A DNA stretch of 64,000 nt from Methanomassiliicoccales archaeon LGM-RCC1 (GTDB lineage Archaea; Thermoplasmatota; Thermoplasmata; Methanomassiliicoccales; Methanomethylophilaceae): the NCBI GenBank assembly GCA_030168575.1, contig CP115555.1, forward strand, positions 1,116,001-1,180,000, read 5' to 3'. Numbering within the stretch: the stretch's first letter is position 1; every line of letters begins with the position of its first letter. A program made the translations under genes and the position numbers. Under the pieces are notes generated by a model that saw only the letters and a list, made by a program, of their open reading frames with translations, had not been told where the DNA came from and made no database searches. Below are positions 52,531-60,307 of this stretch, in pieces.

Positions 52531-53160
52531 TTATTGTTTCTTTTCAAAACCAAGCGAATCCAGCCAATTGTAGATTTCCGATTCGCTGAAACCAGTTGAG
52601 AAGCAGGCCCCCTTCAGCATGTTGCAGTCGGGTTCCGCATTCCATACGCTCAACCTGGCGGCAGCAACTCCTGCAGACCATGAAGTTGCGAAGATTGCTA
52701 CGTTCTTTCCACTCAGATCGTAAATGTCGAGGAAAGTGTCGATGATGTTAGGTTCTTGGTGATACCAGATTGGGAATCCTAAAACGATCGTGGAATAGCT
52801 GGAAAGGTCTATCGGGGCCCCCTCGATCGCAGGTCTTATCGAATGATCGGCATGTTCATTGTTTACACGGCTGCCCTCAACATCACGCTGGAGGTCTTCA
52901 TTAGTATACGGCACCTCGGGGATTATACGGTATGCATCTGCATTGAGATAATCCATGATCTTCTCTGCCACTCCAGCTGTTGTTTCAGTCGCTGAGAAGT
53001 AGATCACAATGACCTTCTCATTGAGGTCCGGGAATTCCTTTTCCGGTTCCGGATCGGGATCCTTCTGTTCAGAGCCCCACGGGTTCAGAATCAGCAAAGC
53101 TCCTACGGATACCATTGCGATGACCGCAATGGCTACGATAGCTATCGTTTTGTTATCCAT
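52531..53160 (-). CDS. membrane-anchored flavodoxin predicted to face outside
   Basis: A 209-residue protein: N-terminal anchor (about 5-26, with Lys on the inner side and acidic residues after it), an acidic linker ('KDPDPEPEKE'), then a flavodoxin fold with the FMN phosphate loop 'VIYFSATETTAGVAEKI', 'STIVLGFPIWYHQEP' and 'NVAIFATSWSAG'. Flavodoxins carry electrons and are normally cytoplasmic; here topology puts the FMN outside. Convergent with the uptake genes and sharing their operator (site C), it may help release metal from a chelate by reduction. The stop is TAA. Confidence 0.8.
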   Translation of the reverse strand: MDNKTIAIVAIAVIAMVSVGALLILNPWGSEQKDPDPEPEKEFPDLNEKVIVIYFSATETTAGVAEKIMDYLNADAYRIIPEVPYTNEDLQRDVEGSRVNNEHADHSIRPAIEGAPIDLSSYSTIVLGFPIWYHQEPNIIDTFLDIYDLSGKNVAIFATSWSAGVAAARLSVWNAEPDCNMLKGACFSTGFSESEIYNWLDSLGFEKKQ

Positions 53161-53186
53161 ATTATCAAACGAATAACCGATTTATA

Positions 53187-53199
53187 GGATATAACATCC
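53187..53199 (-). promoter_or_regulatory. shared operator candidate, site C, at the flavodoxin promoter
   Basis: Read on the minus strand, GGATG-TTA-TATCC directly precedes and touches the TATA box CCTATAAATC (minus strand, 53179-53188), a place where binding would block TBP/TFB. Confidence 0.5.
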
Positions 53200-53296
53200 A
53201 ACAATGTATTTCAAGACACAATGTTGTGCTTTGAACTTTTTAAGATAATTTTGTTCAGAGATAGACATAAAATACTGTAGTACAATATCCCTCAGC

Positions 53297-53980
53297 ATGG
53301 CAAAAGGCGAGATGAAAGAGAGTCTTGCGGAGAAGACCAGGGTTTACATCGACGCGCACCCCAGCATCAAGGATTGCGTCGCCAAGGGATTGATCAACTA
53401 TTCCTCCCTGGCCAGGATGATCATGAAGGACATAGATGTCGATAACGAGGAGGCTGTCATGATCGCATGCCGCCGTTACGCATCGAAGCTCAACGTCACC
53501 ACCGACCACGAGCTGAACATCCTCAGGGTCCTGAAGGACAGCAGGCTCGAGATGAGGACAAAGACATGCATCGTCACAGCGAAGAACGACTGGTCCGTCC
53601 TGCACAAGATGGACAACCTGTTCAAGGACCTTTGGAACGAGAACTCCATCATGCAGTGCGTCCAGTCCGCATCCGCGGTCACCATCATCGCTGACAGGAA
53701 CCTCAAGGACAGGATCACGGACACCGTTGGAAGGTTCAACATCATCAAGATCAGGGAGAACCTCGTGGAGATCGCCGTCAAGTCACCGGAGAAGATCGTG
53801 GACACAAGCGGAGTCATCGCATATCTGATCACCAATCTCTCCGACGCAGGCATCAATATCGAGGAGACGGTCAGCTGCCACACCGACACCATCTTCATCG
53901 TCGACGAGAGCAACATGATCAATGCCTATTCCGTTCTTACCAAGTGCATTCAGTCCGCCGAGGCCACGGTCAAGGATTGA
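53297..53980 (+). CDS. ACT-domain-like protein
   Basis: A 227-residue soluble protein. The N-terminal part is helical ('AHPSIKDCVAKGLINYSSLARMIMKDI'). The C-terminal part contains two ACT-like beta-alpha-beta units ('ENLVEIAVKSPEKIVDTSGVIAYLITNLSDAGINIEETVSCHTDTIFIVDE'), as in aspartate-kinase regulatory domains. It probably senses an amino acid or similar ligand; I cannot tell which. A TATA-like ATAAAATAC about 25-30 bases upstream suggests a leaderless start. It overlaps the next gene. Confidence 0.7.
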   Translation: MAKGEMKESLAEKTRVYIDAHPSIKDCVAKGLINYSSLARMIMKDIDVDNEEAVMIACRRYASKLNVTTDHELNILRVLKDSRLEMRTKTCIVTAKNDWSVLHKMDNLFKDLWNENSIMQCVQSASAVTIIADRNLKDRITDTVGRFNIIKIRENLVEIAVKSPEKIVDTSGVIAYLITNLSDAGINIEETVSCHTDTIFIVDESNMINAYSVLTKCIQSAEATVKD

Positions 53981-54693
53981 TCGTCTTGTCCGAAGGAACC
54001 CGTCTCAACAAGTACATCAGCGAGGCTGGTGTTGCCTCCCGCCGTGCGGCCGACAGGCTGATCGAGGGAGGCAAGGTCACCATCAACGGCAAGCCTGCCG
54101 TTGTGGGGGACAGGGTCTACGAGGACGACATAGTCGCAGTCAACGGGAAGAGGATAGAGAAAGAGGGAGAGGACATCATCCTGGTGTTCAACAAGCCCAA
54201 GGGGATAACCTGCACCTCCAATCCGGAAGACAAGGACAACGTGATAGATTACATCGGCTATCCGAAGAGGATATACTCCATAGGTAGGCTGGACAAGGAC
54301 TCGCAGGGCCTTTTGCTAATGACCAACAACGGCGAGCTTGCCAACCAGATCATGCGCTCCAGAGGGGAGCACGAGAAGGAGTACATCGTCACGGTGGACA
54401 AACCGGTCACCAAGGCATTCATCAAGGGCATGTCCAACGGGGTGCCCATCCTGGAGGACAGGATCACGAAGAAGTGCTTCGTAGAGATGACCGGGGAGAA
54501 TGAGTTCAGGATCATTTTGAAACAGGGATTGAACAGGCAGATCCGCAGGATGTGCGAGTACTTCGGCTATGATGTCGTCAAACTGGTCAGGATCAGGGTA
54601 ATGAACGTGGAGCTGGGAAAGCTGAAGGAGGGCCGTTACAGGGACATCTCCAAGCAGGAGCGCGAGGAGCTCTACAGACAGTTGGGGTTATGA
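53977..54693 (+). CDS. RsuA/RluB/E/F-family pseudouridine synthase
   Basis: Isomerises uridine to pseudouridine in RNA. The 238-residue protein has an N-terminal S4 domain ('RLNKYISEAGVASRRAADRLIEGGKVTING') and the catalytic motif 'GRLDKDSQGLLLMTNNG' with the essential Asp. The best start is TTG 53977, whose TTGA overlaps the upstream stop; TTG 53986 is an alternative. This family is mainly bacterial, so horizontal acquisition is possible. It sits between an ACT-protein and a GNAT gene. Confidence 0.88.
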   Translation: MIVLSEGTRLNKYISEAGVASRRAADRLIEGGKVTINGKPAVVGDRVYEDDIVAVNGKRIEKEGEDIILVFNKPKGITCTSNPEDKDNVIDYIGYPKRIYSIGRLDKDSQGLLLMTNNGELANQIMRSRGEHEKEYIVTVDKPVTKAFIKGMSNGVPILEDRITKKCFVEMTGENEFRIILKQGLNRQIRRMCEYFGYDVVKLVRIRVMNVELGKLKEGRYRDISKQEREELYRQLGL

Positions 54694-54694
54694 T

Positions 54695-55207
54695 ATGCTC
54701 AGAAGCGAGAGAATGGCATTCATGGACGGGCCGATCCTCGATCTTTACAAGACCGCATTCTCCGATGCGGAGAGGGTCCCTCTGGAGAACATACACCGTG
54801 CGATGGGGAAGGGGGCCTTCCTCGACGCCTACAGCGATGAGGGCAGGTTCATCGGATTCATTTTCGGTTTCATCGACGGGGACAAGCTGTTCTTCATCTA
54901 TTTCGCAACAGTTCCCGAGGTACGCGGACAGGGATACGGAGCACAGATCCTCAAGGATTTCCGTCAGAGGTATCAGGACAAGAGGTCGTTCCTGGTGACG
55001 GAACCCAAGGACAGCGGGGCCGAGGATTACATCATGAGGGTAAGGCGCCAGAACTACTACATCCGCAACGGCTGCACCGAGACCGGTATCAAGCTCCTCT
55101 CGGACGATGTCTGGTTCGACGCCATGTTCATCCAGGGAACGCTCAGCGAAGAGGAGATGGTCAAGGTCGTGACCCTCTACGAGGACATCCACAACGGAAG
55201 GGCCTGA
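54695..55207 (+). CDS. GNAT-family N-acetyltransferase
   Basis: A 170-residue acetyltransferase with acetyl-CoA motif A 'ATVPEVRGQGYGAQILKDF' (the R/QxxGxG/A pattern is RGQGYG) and a preceding 'DKLFFIYF' strand. The substrate is unknown. The start lies one base after the pseudouridine synthase stop, so the three genes are one operon. Confidence 0.88.
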   Translation: MLRSERMAFMDGPILDLYKTAFSDAERVPLENIHRAMGKGAFLDAYSDEGRFIGFIFGFIDGDKLFFIYFATVPEVRGQGYGAQILKDFRQRYQDKRSFLVTEPKDSGAEDYIMRVRRQNYYIRNGCTETGIKLLSDDVWFDAMFIQGTLSEEEMVKVVTLYEDIHNGRA

Positions 55208-55258
55208 CCTATAATTCCTGGGCATAGTATCATTAACCCCCATCAGGATTCCGCACGC

Positions 55259-56029
55259 ATGGCATTCGATGGAAGGGCAAGCATCGTCGAGATAGACGAC
55301 GAGGAGAAGAATGTAATCTTCGATATCTACAGGTTCAAGAAGATCACCGGCACCAAGGTCGGTCCGATACTTGGAATGAGCGAGTTCTCCACACCCTTCA
55401 AGGTGGCCTGCGAATTGGCCGGCCTCTATCCCGGAGACAAGCCGAACAAGTACATCGATGCCGGCAACATCCTGGAACCGGTCCTCAGGGATTATCTCGC
55501 GGCCAAGCCGTCGCTCATGAGGGAGGCGTTGGGCCTCTCGGAGGAACAGAAGGTCGGAGTCGAGGAACCCGTTCCCAAGGAGCAATGCGGCTACGATCAC
55601 TTCCATAACGAGAAGGTCTTCGGCGGGCTTGTAGACGGATACATACAGGTCGACGGCGTCAGGGACACAATACTGGAGATCAAGACCTCCCACGATATGG
55701 AGAAGTGGAAGGACGATCAGGGAGGTTACTCCAATATCCCGATGACCTACATGCTGCAGGCTTCCCTCTATGCCGAGCTCTCCAATCTGGACAGGATCCT
55801 TTTCCTGGTTGGATTCCTTGAAGAGAAGGACTACGATCGTCCCAAGCAGTGGGTTCCCAATCCGGACAACACGAAGGTCATATGCGTCCCCAAACTCGAT
55901 ATGACCGACTACATGAAGCAGTGCGAGGATTGGTACAACGAGTACATCAAGGGCGGATACACCCCGGAGTGGACAGACAAGGATGAAGAAGTTCTGAAGT
56001 ACCTCAAGGCCTACAAGCCCAGAAGATGA
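55259..56029 (+). CDS. YqaJ-like PD-(D/E)XK nuclease
   Basis: A 256-residue nuclease-fold protein. The lambda-exonuclease/YqaJ pattern is visible: 'KITGTKVGPILGMSEFSTPFKVACELAGL', an N-terminal Glu in 'DAGNILEPVLRDYLAAK', and the catalytic core 'GGLVDGYIQ ... ILEIKTS' (Asp, then Glu-x-Lys), followed by 'YMLQASLYAEL'. Such enzymes degrade DNA ends and are common in phages and plasmids. No other phage or recombination gene is nearby, so it may be a domesticated or housekeeping nuclease. Its stop is 4 bases from the opposing transporter stop. Confidence 0.82.
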   Translation: MAFDGRASIVEIDDEEKNVIFDIYRFKKITGTKVGPILGMSEFSTPFKVACELAGLYPGDKPNKYIDAGNILEPVLRDYLAAKPSLMREALGLSEEQKVGVEEPVPKEQCGYDHFHNEKVFGGLVDGYIQVDGVRDTILEIKTSHDMEKWKDDQGGYSNIPMTYMLQASLYAELSNLDRILFLVGFLEEKDYDRPKQWVPNPDNTKVICVPKLDMTDYMKQCEDWYNEYIKGGYTPEWTDKDEEVLKYLKAYKPRR

Positions 56030-56033
56030 TCCC

Positions 56034-57236
56034 TCAGACGAAGATGTAATAGGTCGGGATCAGCACCGCCAGCATCGTTATGTTCACGATGAGGAAGACC
56101 TTCAGATAGTTCCTTACAGAGGAATCCTTCTCCTGGAGATACAGCTTCAGGGTAATGATGCTGGCCATGGATGCTATGGGGGTTCCGAATCCTCCTATAT
56201 CCGCACCTATCAGAACCGCCGCCCAATCGTCGGTGAACGGCTGAAGCAGAATGGTAGAAGGCACATTGCTTGTGAACTGCGACGTTATGACGGTCGTCAA
56301 CATGGGATCCCAGTCCATGAGCCCTGTCAGCAGAGAATGCACGTATTCCATGTTGGTGAGTCCGCTGGCGAAGACGAACAGGAAGAAGAAGATCAGCAGG
56401 ATGCTGTAATTGACTTTCTTGAAGATCCCGGGCATCATGATCAGGAATGCTACGATTATGATCAGCACGGTGACGTAGAACGGGATAAAGTCGATGACCG
56501 TGATTATCGCCAGGATGAACAGCGCCAGGATGATGAACACCGTGGTCTTGTTCTTGATGTTGATTTCCTGATCCATTCCGAATTTCAGAGGTTTGTTCCT
56601 CATCATCAGCGTCATCGCCAGAAACATCACAGTACCCATTGCGACTATGGGGATGAGAACCATTTCATAATCCCAAAGCGTGAAGCCGTAGGCGTCTTTC
56701 AGATTGAAGATGTAAAGGTTGTGGGGATTCCCGAACGGGGTGAGGAAGCTGCCCACGTTGGCCGCCACAGTCTGGAGGACCAGTACTCCGATGGTGGCCC
56801 TCTTCATATCAGCCATGCTGAGGATCGCTATGGCCAACGGGACGAATGTGAGCAACGCCACGTCGTTCGAGAACAGCATTGCGCAGAAGAAGGGCATCAG
56901 GATCAGGGCGATACAGAGCATCCTCGTGGATTTCACGTCACTGAGCATCTTCTGTGCCAATTTGTTCAGGACGTTGCATTCCTTCAGCCCCGCAACGATC
57001 AGCAGGAACATCAGAAGGGTGCAGATCGTCTCGACTATCCTCATGTAGTCATAGGTCAGAACGGTGTCAAACGGAACTATCAACAGAGAGATGAACGCTA
57101 GGGCCGCGGATATCATGAGAAGGTAGTCCTTCTTGACGAAGCTTATGATATCCATGAGACGGGAACGCAGGCCAGCGGTTATAACATTGTCGATGGCAGA
57201 GTCGTACGTGTTTAGCAGATGGAAGAGGATGGCCAA
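56034..57236 (-). CDS. SLC13/ArsB-type anion or Na+ transporter
   Basis: A 400-residue membrane protein with about ten or eleven helices in the ion-transporter (IT) superfamily pattern: 'FFCAMLFSNDVALLTFVPLAIAIL', 'TVAANVGSFLTPFGNPHNLYIF', and the mirrored C-terminal 'SQFTSNVPSTILLQPF' with 'GADIGGFGTPIASMASIIT'. It may carry dicarboxylates, sulfate, arsenite or sodium. The start is probably TTG 57236, about 25 bases after a minus-strand TATA-like ATTAAAAAG; a Met at 57155 is the alternative. Confidence 0.8.
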   Translation of the reverse strand: MAILFHLLNTYDSAIDNVITAGLRSRLMDIISFVKKDYLLMISAALAFISLLIVPFDTVLTYDYMRIVETICTLLMFLLIVAGLKECNVLNKLAQKMLSDVKSTRMLCIALILMPFFCAMLFSNDVALLTFVPLAIAILSMADMKRATIGVLVLQTVAANVGSFLTPFGNPHNLYIFNLKDAYGFTLWDYEMVLIPIVAMGTVMFLAMTLMMRNKPLKFGMDQEINIKNKTTVFIILALFILAIITVIDFIPFYVTVLIIIVAFLIMMPGIFKKVNYSILLIFFFLFVFASGLTNMEYVHSLLTGLMDWDPMLTTVITSQFTSNVPSTILLQPFTDDWAAVLIGADIGGFGTPIASMASIITLKLYLQEKDSSVRNYLKVFLIVNITMLAVLIPTYYIFV

Positions 57237-57312
57237 TGCGATGGTAGGGGGTTGCCCTTTTTAATGTAAAAAGAATACGCCTTTTCAAGCAAGGCAAGAA
57301 TGGAGGCTTTTC

Positions 57313-58992
57313 TTGGACGCTATCATTGTCACAACGGCCATTTTGACACTGCTCGCAGGTATCGGTGTTTTCCTAACCGCGTGCATGATGCTCAGTTCGA
57401 ATCTCGAGTCGCTGAGCAGTGGCAAGCTCAAGAATATGTTCACCAAGGCCTCCAAGAGCAAGCTTTACGGAGTAGGGATCGGTACCGTTGGTACGGCTGC
57501 CATCCAGAGCTCCGGAGCCATGACCGTCATGGTCATCGGATTCGTAAACGCGGGGATTATGACCCTGCCGCTTGCTGCCACTATCATCTACGGAGCGAAC
57601 ATCGGTACCACCATAACGGCTCAGATCGCCGCCATGGGAATGTTCGGCGGGGAGACGATCTCCCTTGCAGTCATCTTCTCTGCGATAGCAGGTATCGGAG
57701 CGTTCGCATACTCGTTCTCTAAGAAAGAGTCTACTAAGATCTGGGCAGGGGTTCTGACCGGTTTCGGTCTGCTGTTCGTCGGTTTGACCATGATGGCAAC
57801 ATCCATGGAGGAGTTCTCGCAGCTCCCCGAGGTAGTCGATTTCCTTGCCGGCATCGAGAACATCTTCGTCTTGCTTCTGATCGGAATTCTCCTGACTGCA
57901 CTGGTCCAGAGTTCGTCGGTTGTCACCACTCTGGCCATCACCATGGTCGTCACCGGTCTGATCGACCTCGAGCAGGGAATCTACCTGACCCTCGGATCGA
58001 ATATCGGTTCTTGTGTCGTGGCGATGATCGCCGGATTCTCCGGCGGATTGAACGCGAAGCGTACTGCGGCGATCCACCTTCTGTTCAACGTGTTCGGAGT
58101 GGTCATCTTCGTCATATTGGGCATGGTCATCGGATTGTTCGGATACGGTTATGCAGGAATCTTCGAGTCCCTGTTCCCCGGAGTGCCGTCCACCCAGCTG
58201 GCCATGTTCCATACGGTGTTCAACGTGATCACAGTGGTCATCATGCTGCCGCTGACCAATGCGCTCATCAGGCTCGTCATGAGGATTGTTCCCGAGAAGA
58301 TCGGTGGCGAGAAGGTCGAAACGGAATTCGTACCCCGCCTGCACTACTTGAACGCGTACATGCTCAGGAATCCCCCAATCGCAGTCCAGCAGGTCAAGAA
58401 GGAGGTCCTGAACATGTCCTCCATCGCCATGGAGAACTACCGTTTTGCATGCCACATGATCCGCACGATGGACTTCGATAACGTTGAGAAGTTCTGCCAG
58501 AATGAATAGGAGCTCAATTTCCTCAACAAGGAGATCGCCAGATTCCTCGTCAAACTGTCCGAGAACAGGCTGAACGAGAGGGATCAGATCTACATCTCCA
58601 CAGTGTATCACACCATATCCGACCTCGAGCGTATCGGAGATTATTCCAAGAACATCATGGAGTACGCCCAGAAGATGAAGGATATGAACGTTTCATTCTC
58701 GGAGACCGCACTCGAGGAGACCATGAACGTGGAGGCCCTCATCGATCAGCTGTATGACAAGATCGAGATGGCCTACACAGAGACCAACGAGATCGCCCTC
58801 GAAGCCGCCTATGACATCGAGGAGCACATCGACATCGTCACTGCGGAGATGGCCGAGAACCATGTCAAGAGGCTCAATGAGGGGATATGCACTCTGGATG
58901 TCGGTTCGGAGTTCCTTGCGATGACCTCAGATTCAGAGAGGGTTGCGGACCATCTTATCAACATGGGAAAGGTCATCAGGCTGTATGCCTGA
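57313..58992 (+). CDS. nptA: Na+/phosphate cotransporter with PhoU-like domain, interrupted by an in-frame amber codon (candidate pyrrolysine protein)
   Basis: A 559-residue frame if TAG at 58507-58509 (codon 399) is read through. Residues 1 to about 320 are the membrane domain with duplicated QSSGA (65-69) and QSSSV (199-203) sodium/phosphate motifs. From about 350 to the TGA at 58990 runs a PhoU-like helical bundle. The TAG falls in a helix (...EKFCQNE-stop-ELNFLNKEIARFL...), and the frame continues perfectly for 160 codons with PhoU-like 'SDLERIGDYSKNIMEY'. There is no ribosome site or good start after the TAG. The start is TTG with GGAGG 6 bases upstream. If TAG were a true stop, the protein would lack most of its regulatory domain. 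Confidence 0.8.
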
Positions 58993-59358
58993 TTAGACGT
59001 ATGGCGTATTGATGCGCTTGCCGTTCTTCACACGACCGTAGAACATCTCCACCATCTCGCAGTCGTCCGGCGTCAGGTCTCCGAGCTTGTAATTGAACCT
59101 GCTTTTGGGGACATTGAAAGTCCTATCCGTCCTGACCGTCGAGGTCTTGTCCAGCATGACCTCGTACGGATTCACCAGCTTGATGTCTGTCTCCGGATGA
59201 TGGCCGTGGGATGTGACCATGAAGACCGTGTACGCATCGCCCTTCTTCGCCAGGACGATGACCGGACGGTTCTTCGCGCCGGACATGTTATCGAAATCGA
59301 CCTTGGCGTTCCACACCTCCATAGCCTTCGGGTCGGAGGTGTCCTGCTTGAGCTTCAT
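58993..59358 (-). CDS. PemK/MazF-like protein
   Basis: A 121-residue protein with the PemK-type beta-barrel pattern: 'VWNAKVDFDNMSGAKNRPVIVLAKKGDAYTVFMVTSH' (a 'K.RPVIVL' strand, then 'TSH'). MazF/PemK toxins are ribosome-independent mRNA endonucleases. No antitoxin gene is adjacent: the flanks are nptA and a lipid gene. It may be a solitary or domesticated relative. Its stop abuts the nptA stop with no gap, and the next minus-strand gene upstream ends 4 bases before its start. Confidence 0.72.
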   Translation of the reverse strand: MKLKQDTSDPKAMEVWNAKVDFDNMSGAKNRPVIVLAKKGDAYTVFMVTSHGHHPETDIKLVNPYEVMLDKTSTVRTDRTFNVPKSRFNYKLGDLTPDDCEMVEMFYGRVKNGKRINTPYV

Positions 59359-59362
59359 CCTA

Positions 59363-60193
59363 TCACGCGAGGAAGCTGTAGTAGATGGCGCTCAGGATGA
59401 ACGCCAGGAGTCCGAACAGCATACCGATCTTGGCCTTCTTCTCCGCTGCGTGGGGGTCCGAGAACACCTTGTATGCGCAGTAGAAGAACGCGATGTCCGC
59501 GAGGATAACGCTGTAGTACAGGTAGTTGGCCGGATCGAGGTAGATCGGATACCAGCTGAGGATTGGACCAGCTAGGTAGAAAAGCGAAGCGACTATCGAT
59601 GCGTTCCTGACTCCGATGCTCATGGGGAGGGTCTTCCTTCCGATATCGGATTCCATGTCCTCGATGTCCTTGGAGATCTCCCTTCCTACCGAGACCAGGG
59701 TCGCCATTCCCGCAACTGCGATGTTGGATGTGTAGTCGCCGACGAGGGCTCCTGCGAGAAGGAAGACCATTCCGGTCATCACGGCGATGGTCAGGTTCCC
59801 TATGAATCCCCTCTGCTTGAGGAAGAGCTCGTAGGAGGCCATCAGGATGACCGCTATGATGACGATGGCGATGCTCGGGATATCCACAGTAAGGAGCGAC
59901 AGCACTGCTGATAGGACCAGCATAACGATTCCGATGTTCCTGGCCTGTATCGGTGTGAGCTCACCTGACGGCACCGGGCGGTCAGGATGCGCTGTCTTGT
60001 CAATCTCTACATCGATGAAGTCGTTGAGTGAGTTTCCTCCAGCTATGAATGTGAACACCACAGCGAAACCTATGACGAGGTTCTGCCAGTAATCGATCAT
60101 ACCTGTACCGGCAGCCATGAATGCCGCGATGAGGATCGCGAACGAGCCGATCAGTGTGTTGCCGAGCCTGAACAGCCGAAGGTACTTGTTCAT
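59363..60193 (-). CDS. digeranylgeranylglyceryl phosphate synthase (UbiA superfamily)
   Basis: Adds the second geranylgeranyl chain in archaeal membrane lipid synthesis. The 276-residue membrane protein has about eight helices, the first Asp motif 'GGNSLNDFIDVEIDKTAHPDRPVPSGELT' and the second 'GREISKDIEDMESDIGRKTLP', both in DGGGP-synthase form. A minus-strand TATA-like AATTTATAG about 25 bases upstream predicts a leaderless message. Divergent from three plus-strand lipid-related genes. Confidence 0.9.
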   Translation of the reverse strand: MNKYLRLFRLGNTLIGSFAILIAAFMAAGTGMIDYWQNLVIGFAVVFTFIAGGNSLNDFIDVEIDKTAHPDRPVPSGELTPIQARNIGIVMLVLSAVLSLLTVDIPSIAIVIIAVILMASYELFLKQRGFIGNLTIAVMTGMVFLLAGALVGDYTSNIAVAGMATLVSVGREISKDIEDMESDIGRKTLPMSIGVRNASIVASLFYLAGPILSWYPIYLDPANYLYYSVILADIAFFYCAYKVFSDPHAAEKKAKIGMLFGLLAFILSAIYYSFLA

Positions 60194-60276
60194 GCTACAG
60201 CAATCATCGAAGGGCTATAAATTCGATTGGTGGAGATAAATCGTCATCCGACGGACATACCTTTATCTCTAAGTCA

Positions 60277-60285
60277 TTTATACCG
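60277..60285 (+). promoter_or_regulatory. TATA box of the CTP-kinase-like operon
   Basis: CATTTATAC lies about 25-30 bases before ATG 60308, which is preferred over the out-of-frame ATG at 60301. Confidence 0.5.
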
Positions 60286-60307
60286 TTAAGCATCAGGTGT
60301 ATGGCAC

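Noticed and set aside
57300-57722. Overlapping plus-strand ORF starting at ATG 57300
   Set aside because: It is out of frame with the transporter, Arg/His-rich and without family features; TTG 57313 with GGAGG fits better.
58510-58610. A PYLIS-like stem-loop just after the amber codon
   Set aside because: I could not find a convincing stable stem; such an element is not strictly required for amber decoding, so its absence does not decide the case.
58603-58992. A separate 129-residue gene starting at GTG 58603
   Set aside because: It is the in-frame continuation of the Na/Pi cotransporter after TAG 58507; it starts inside the PhoU-like domain and has no ribosome site.
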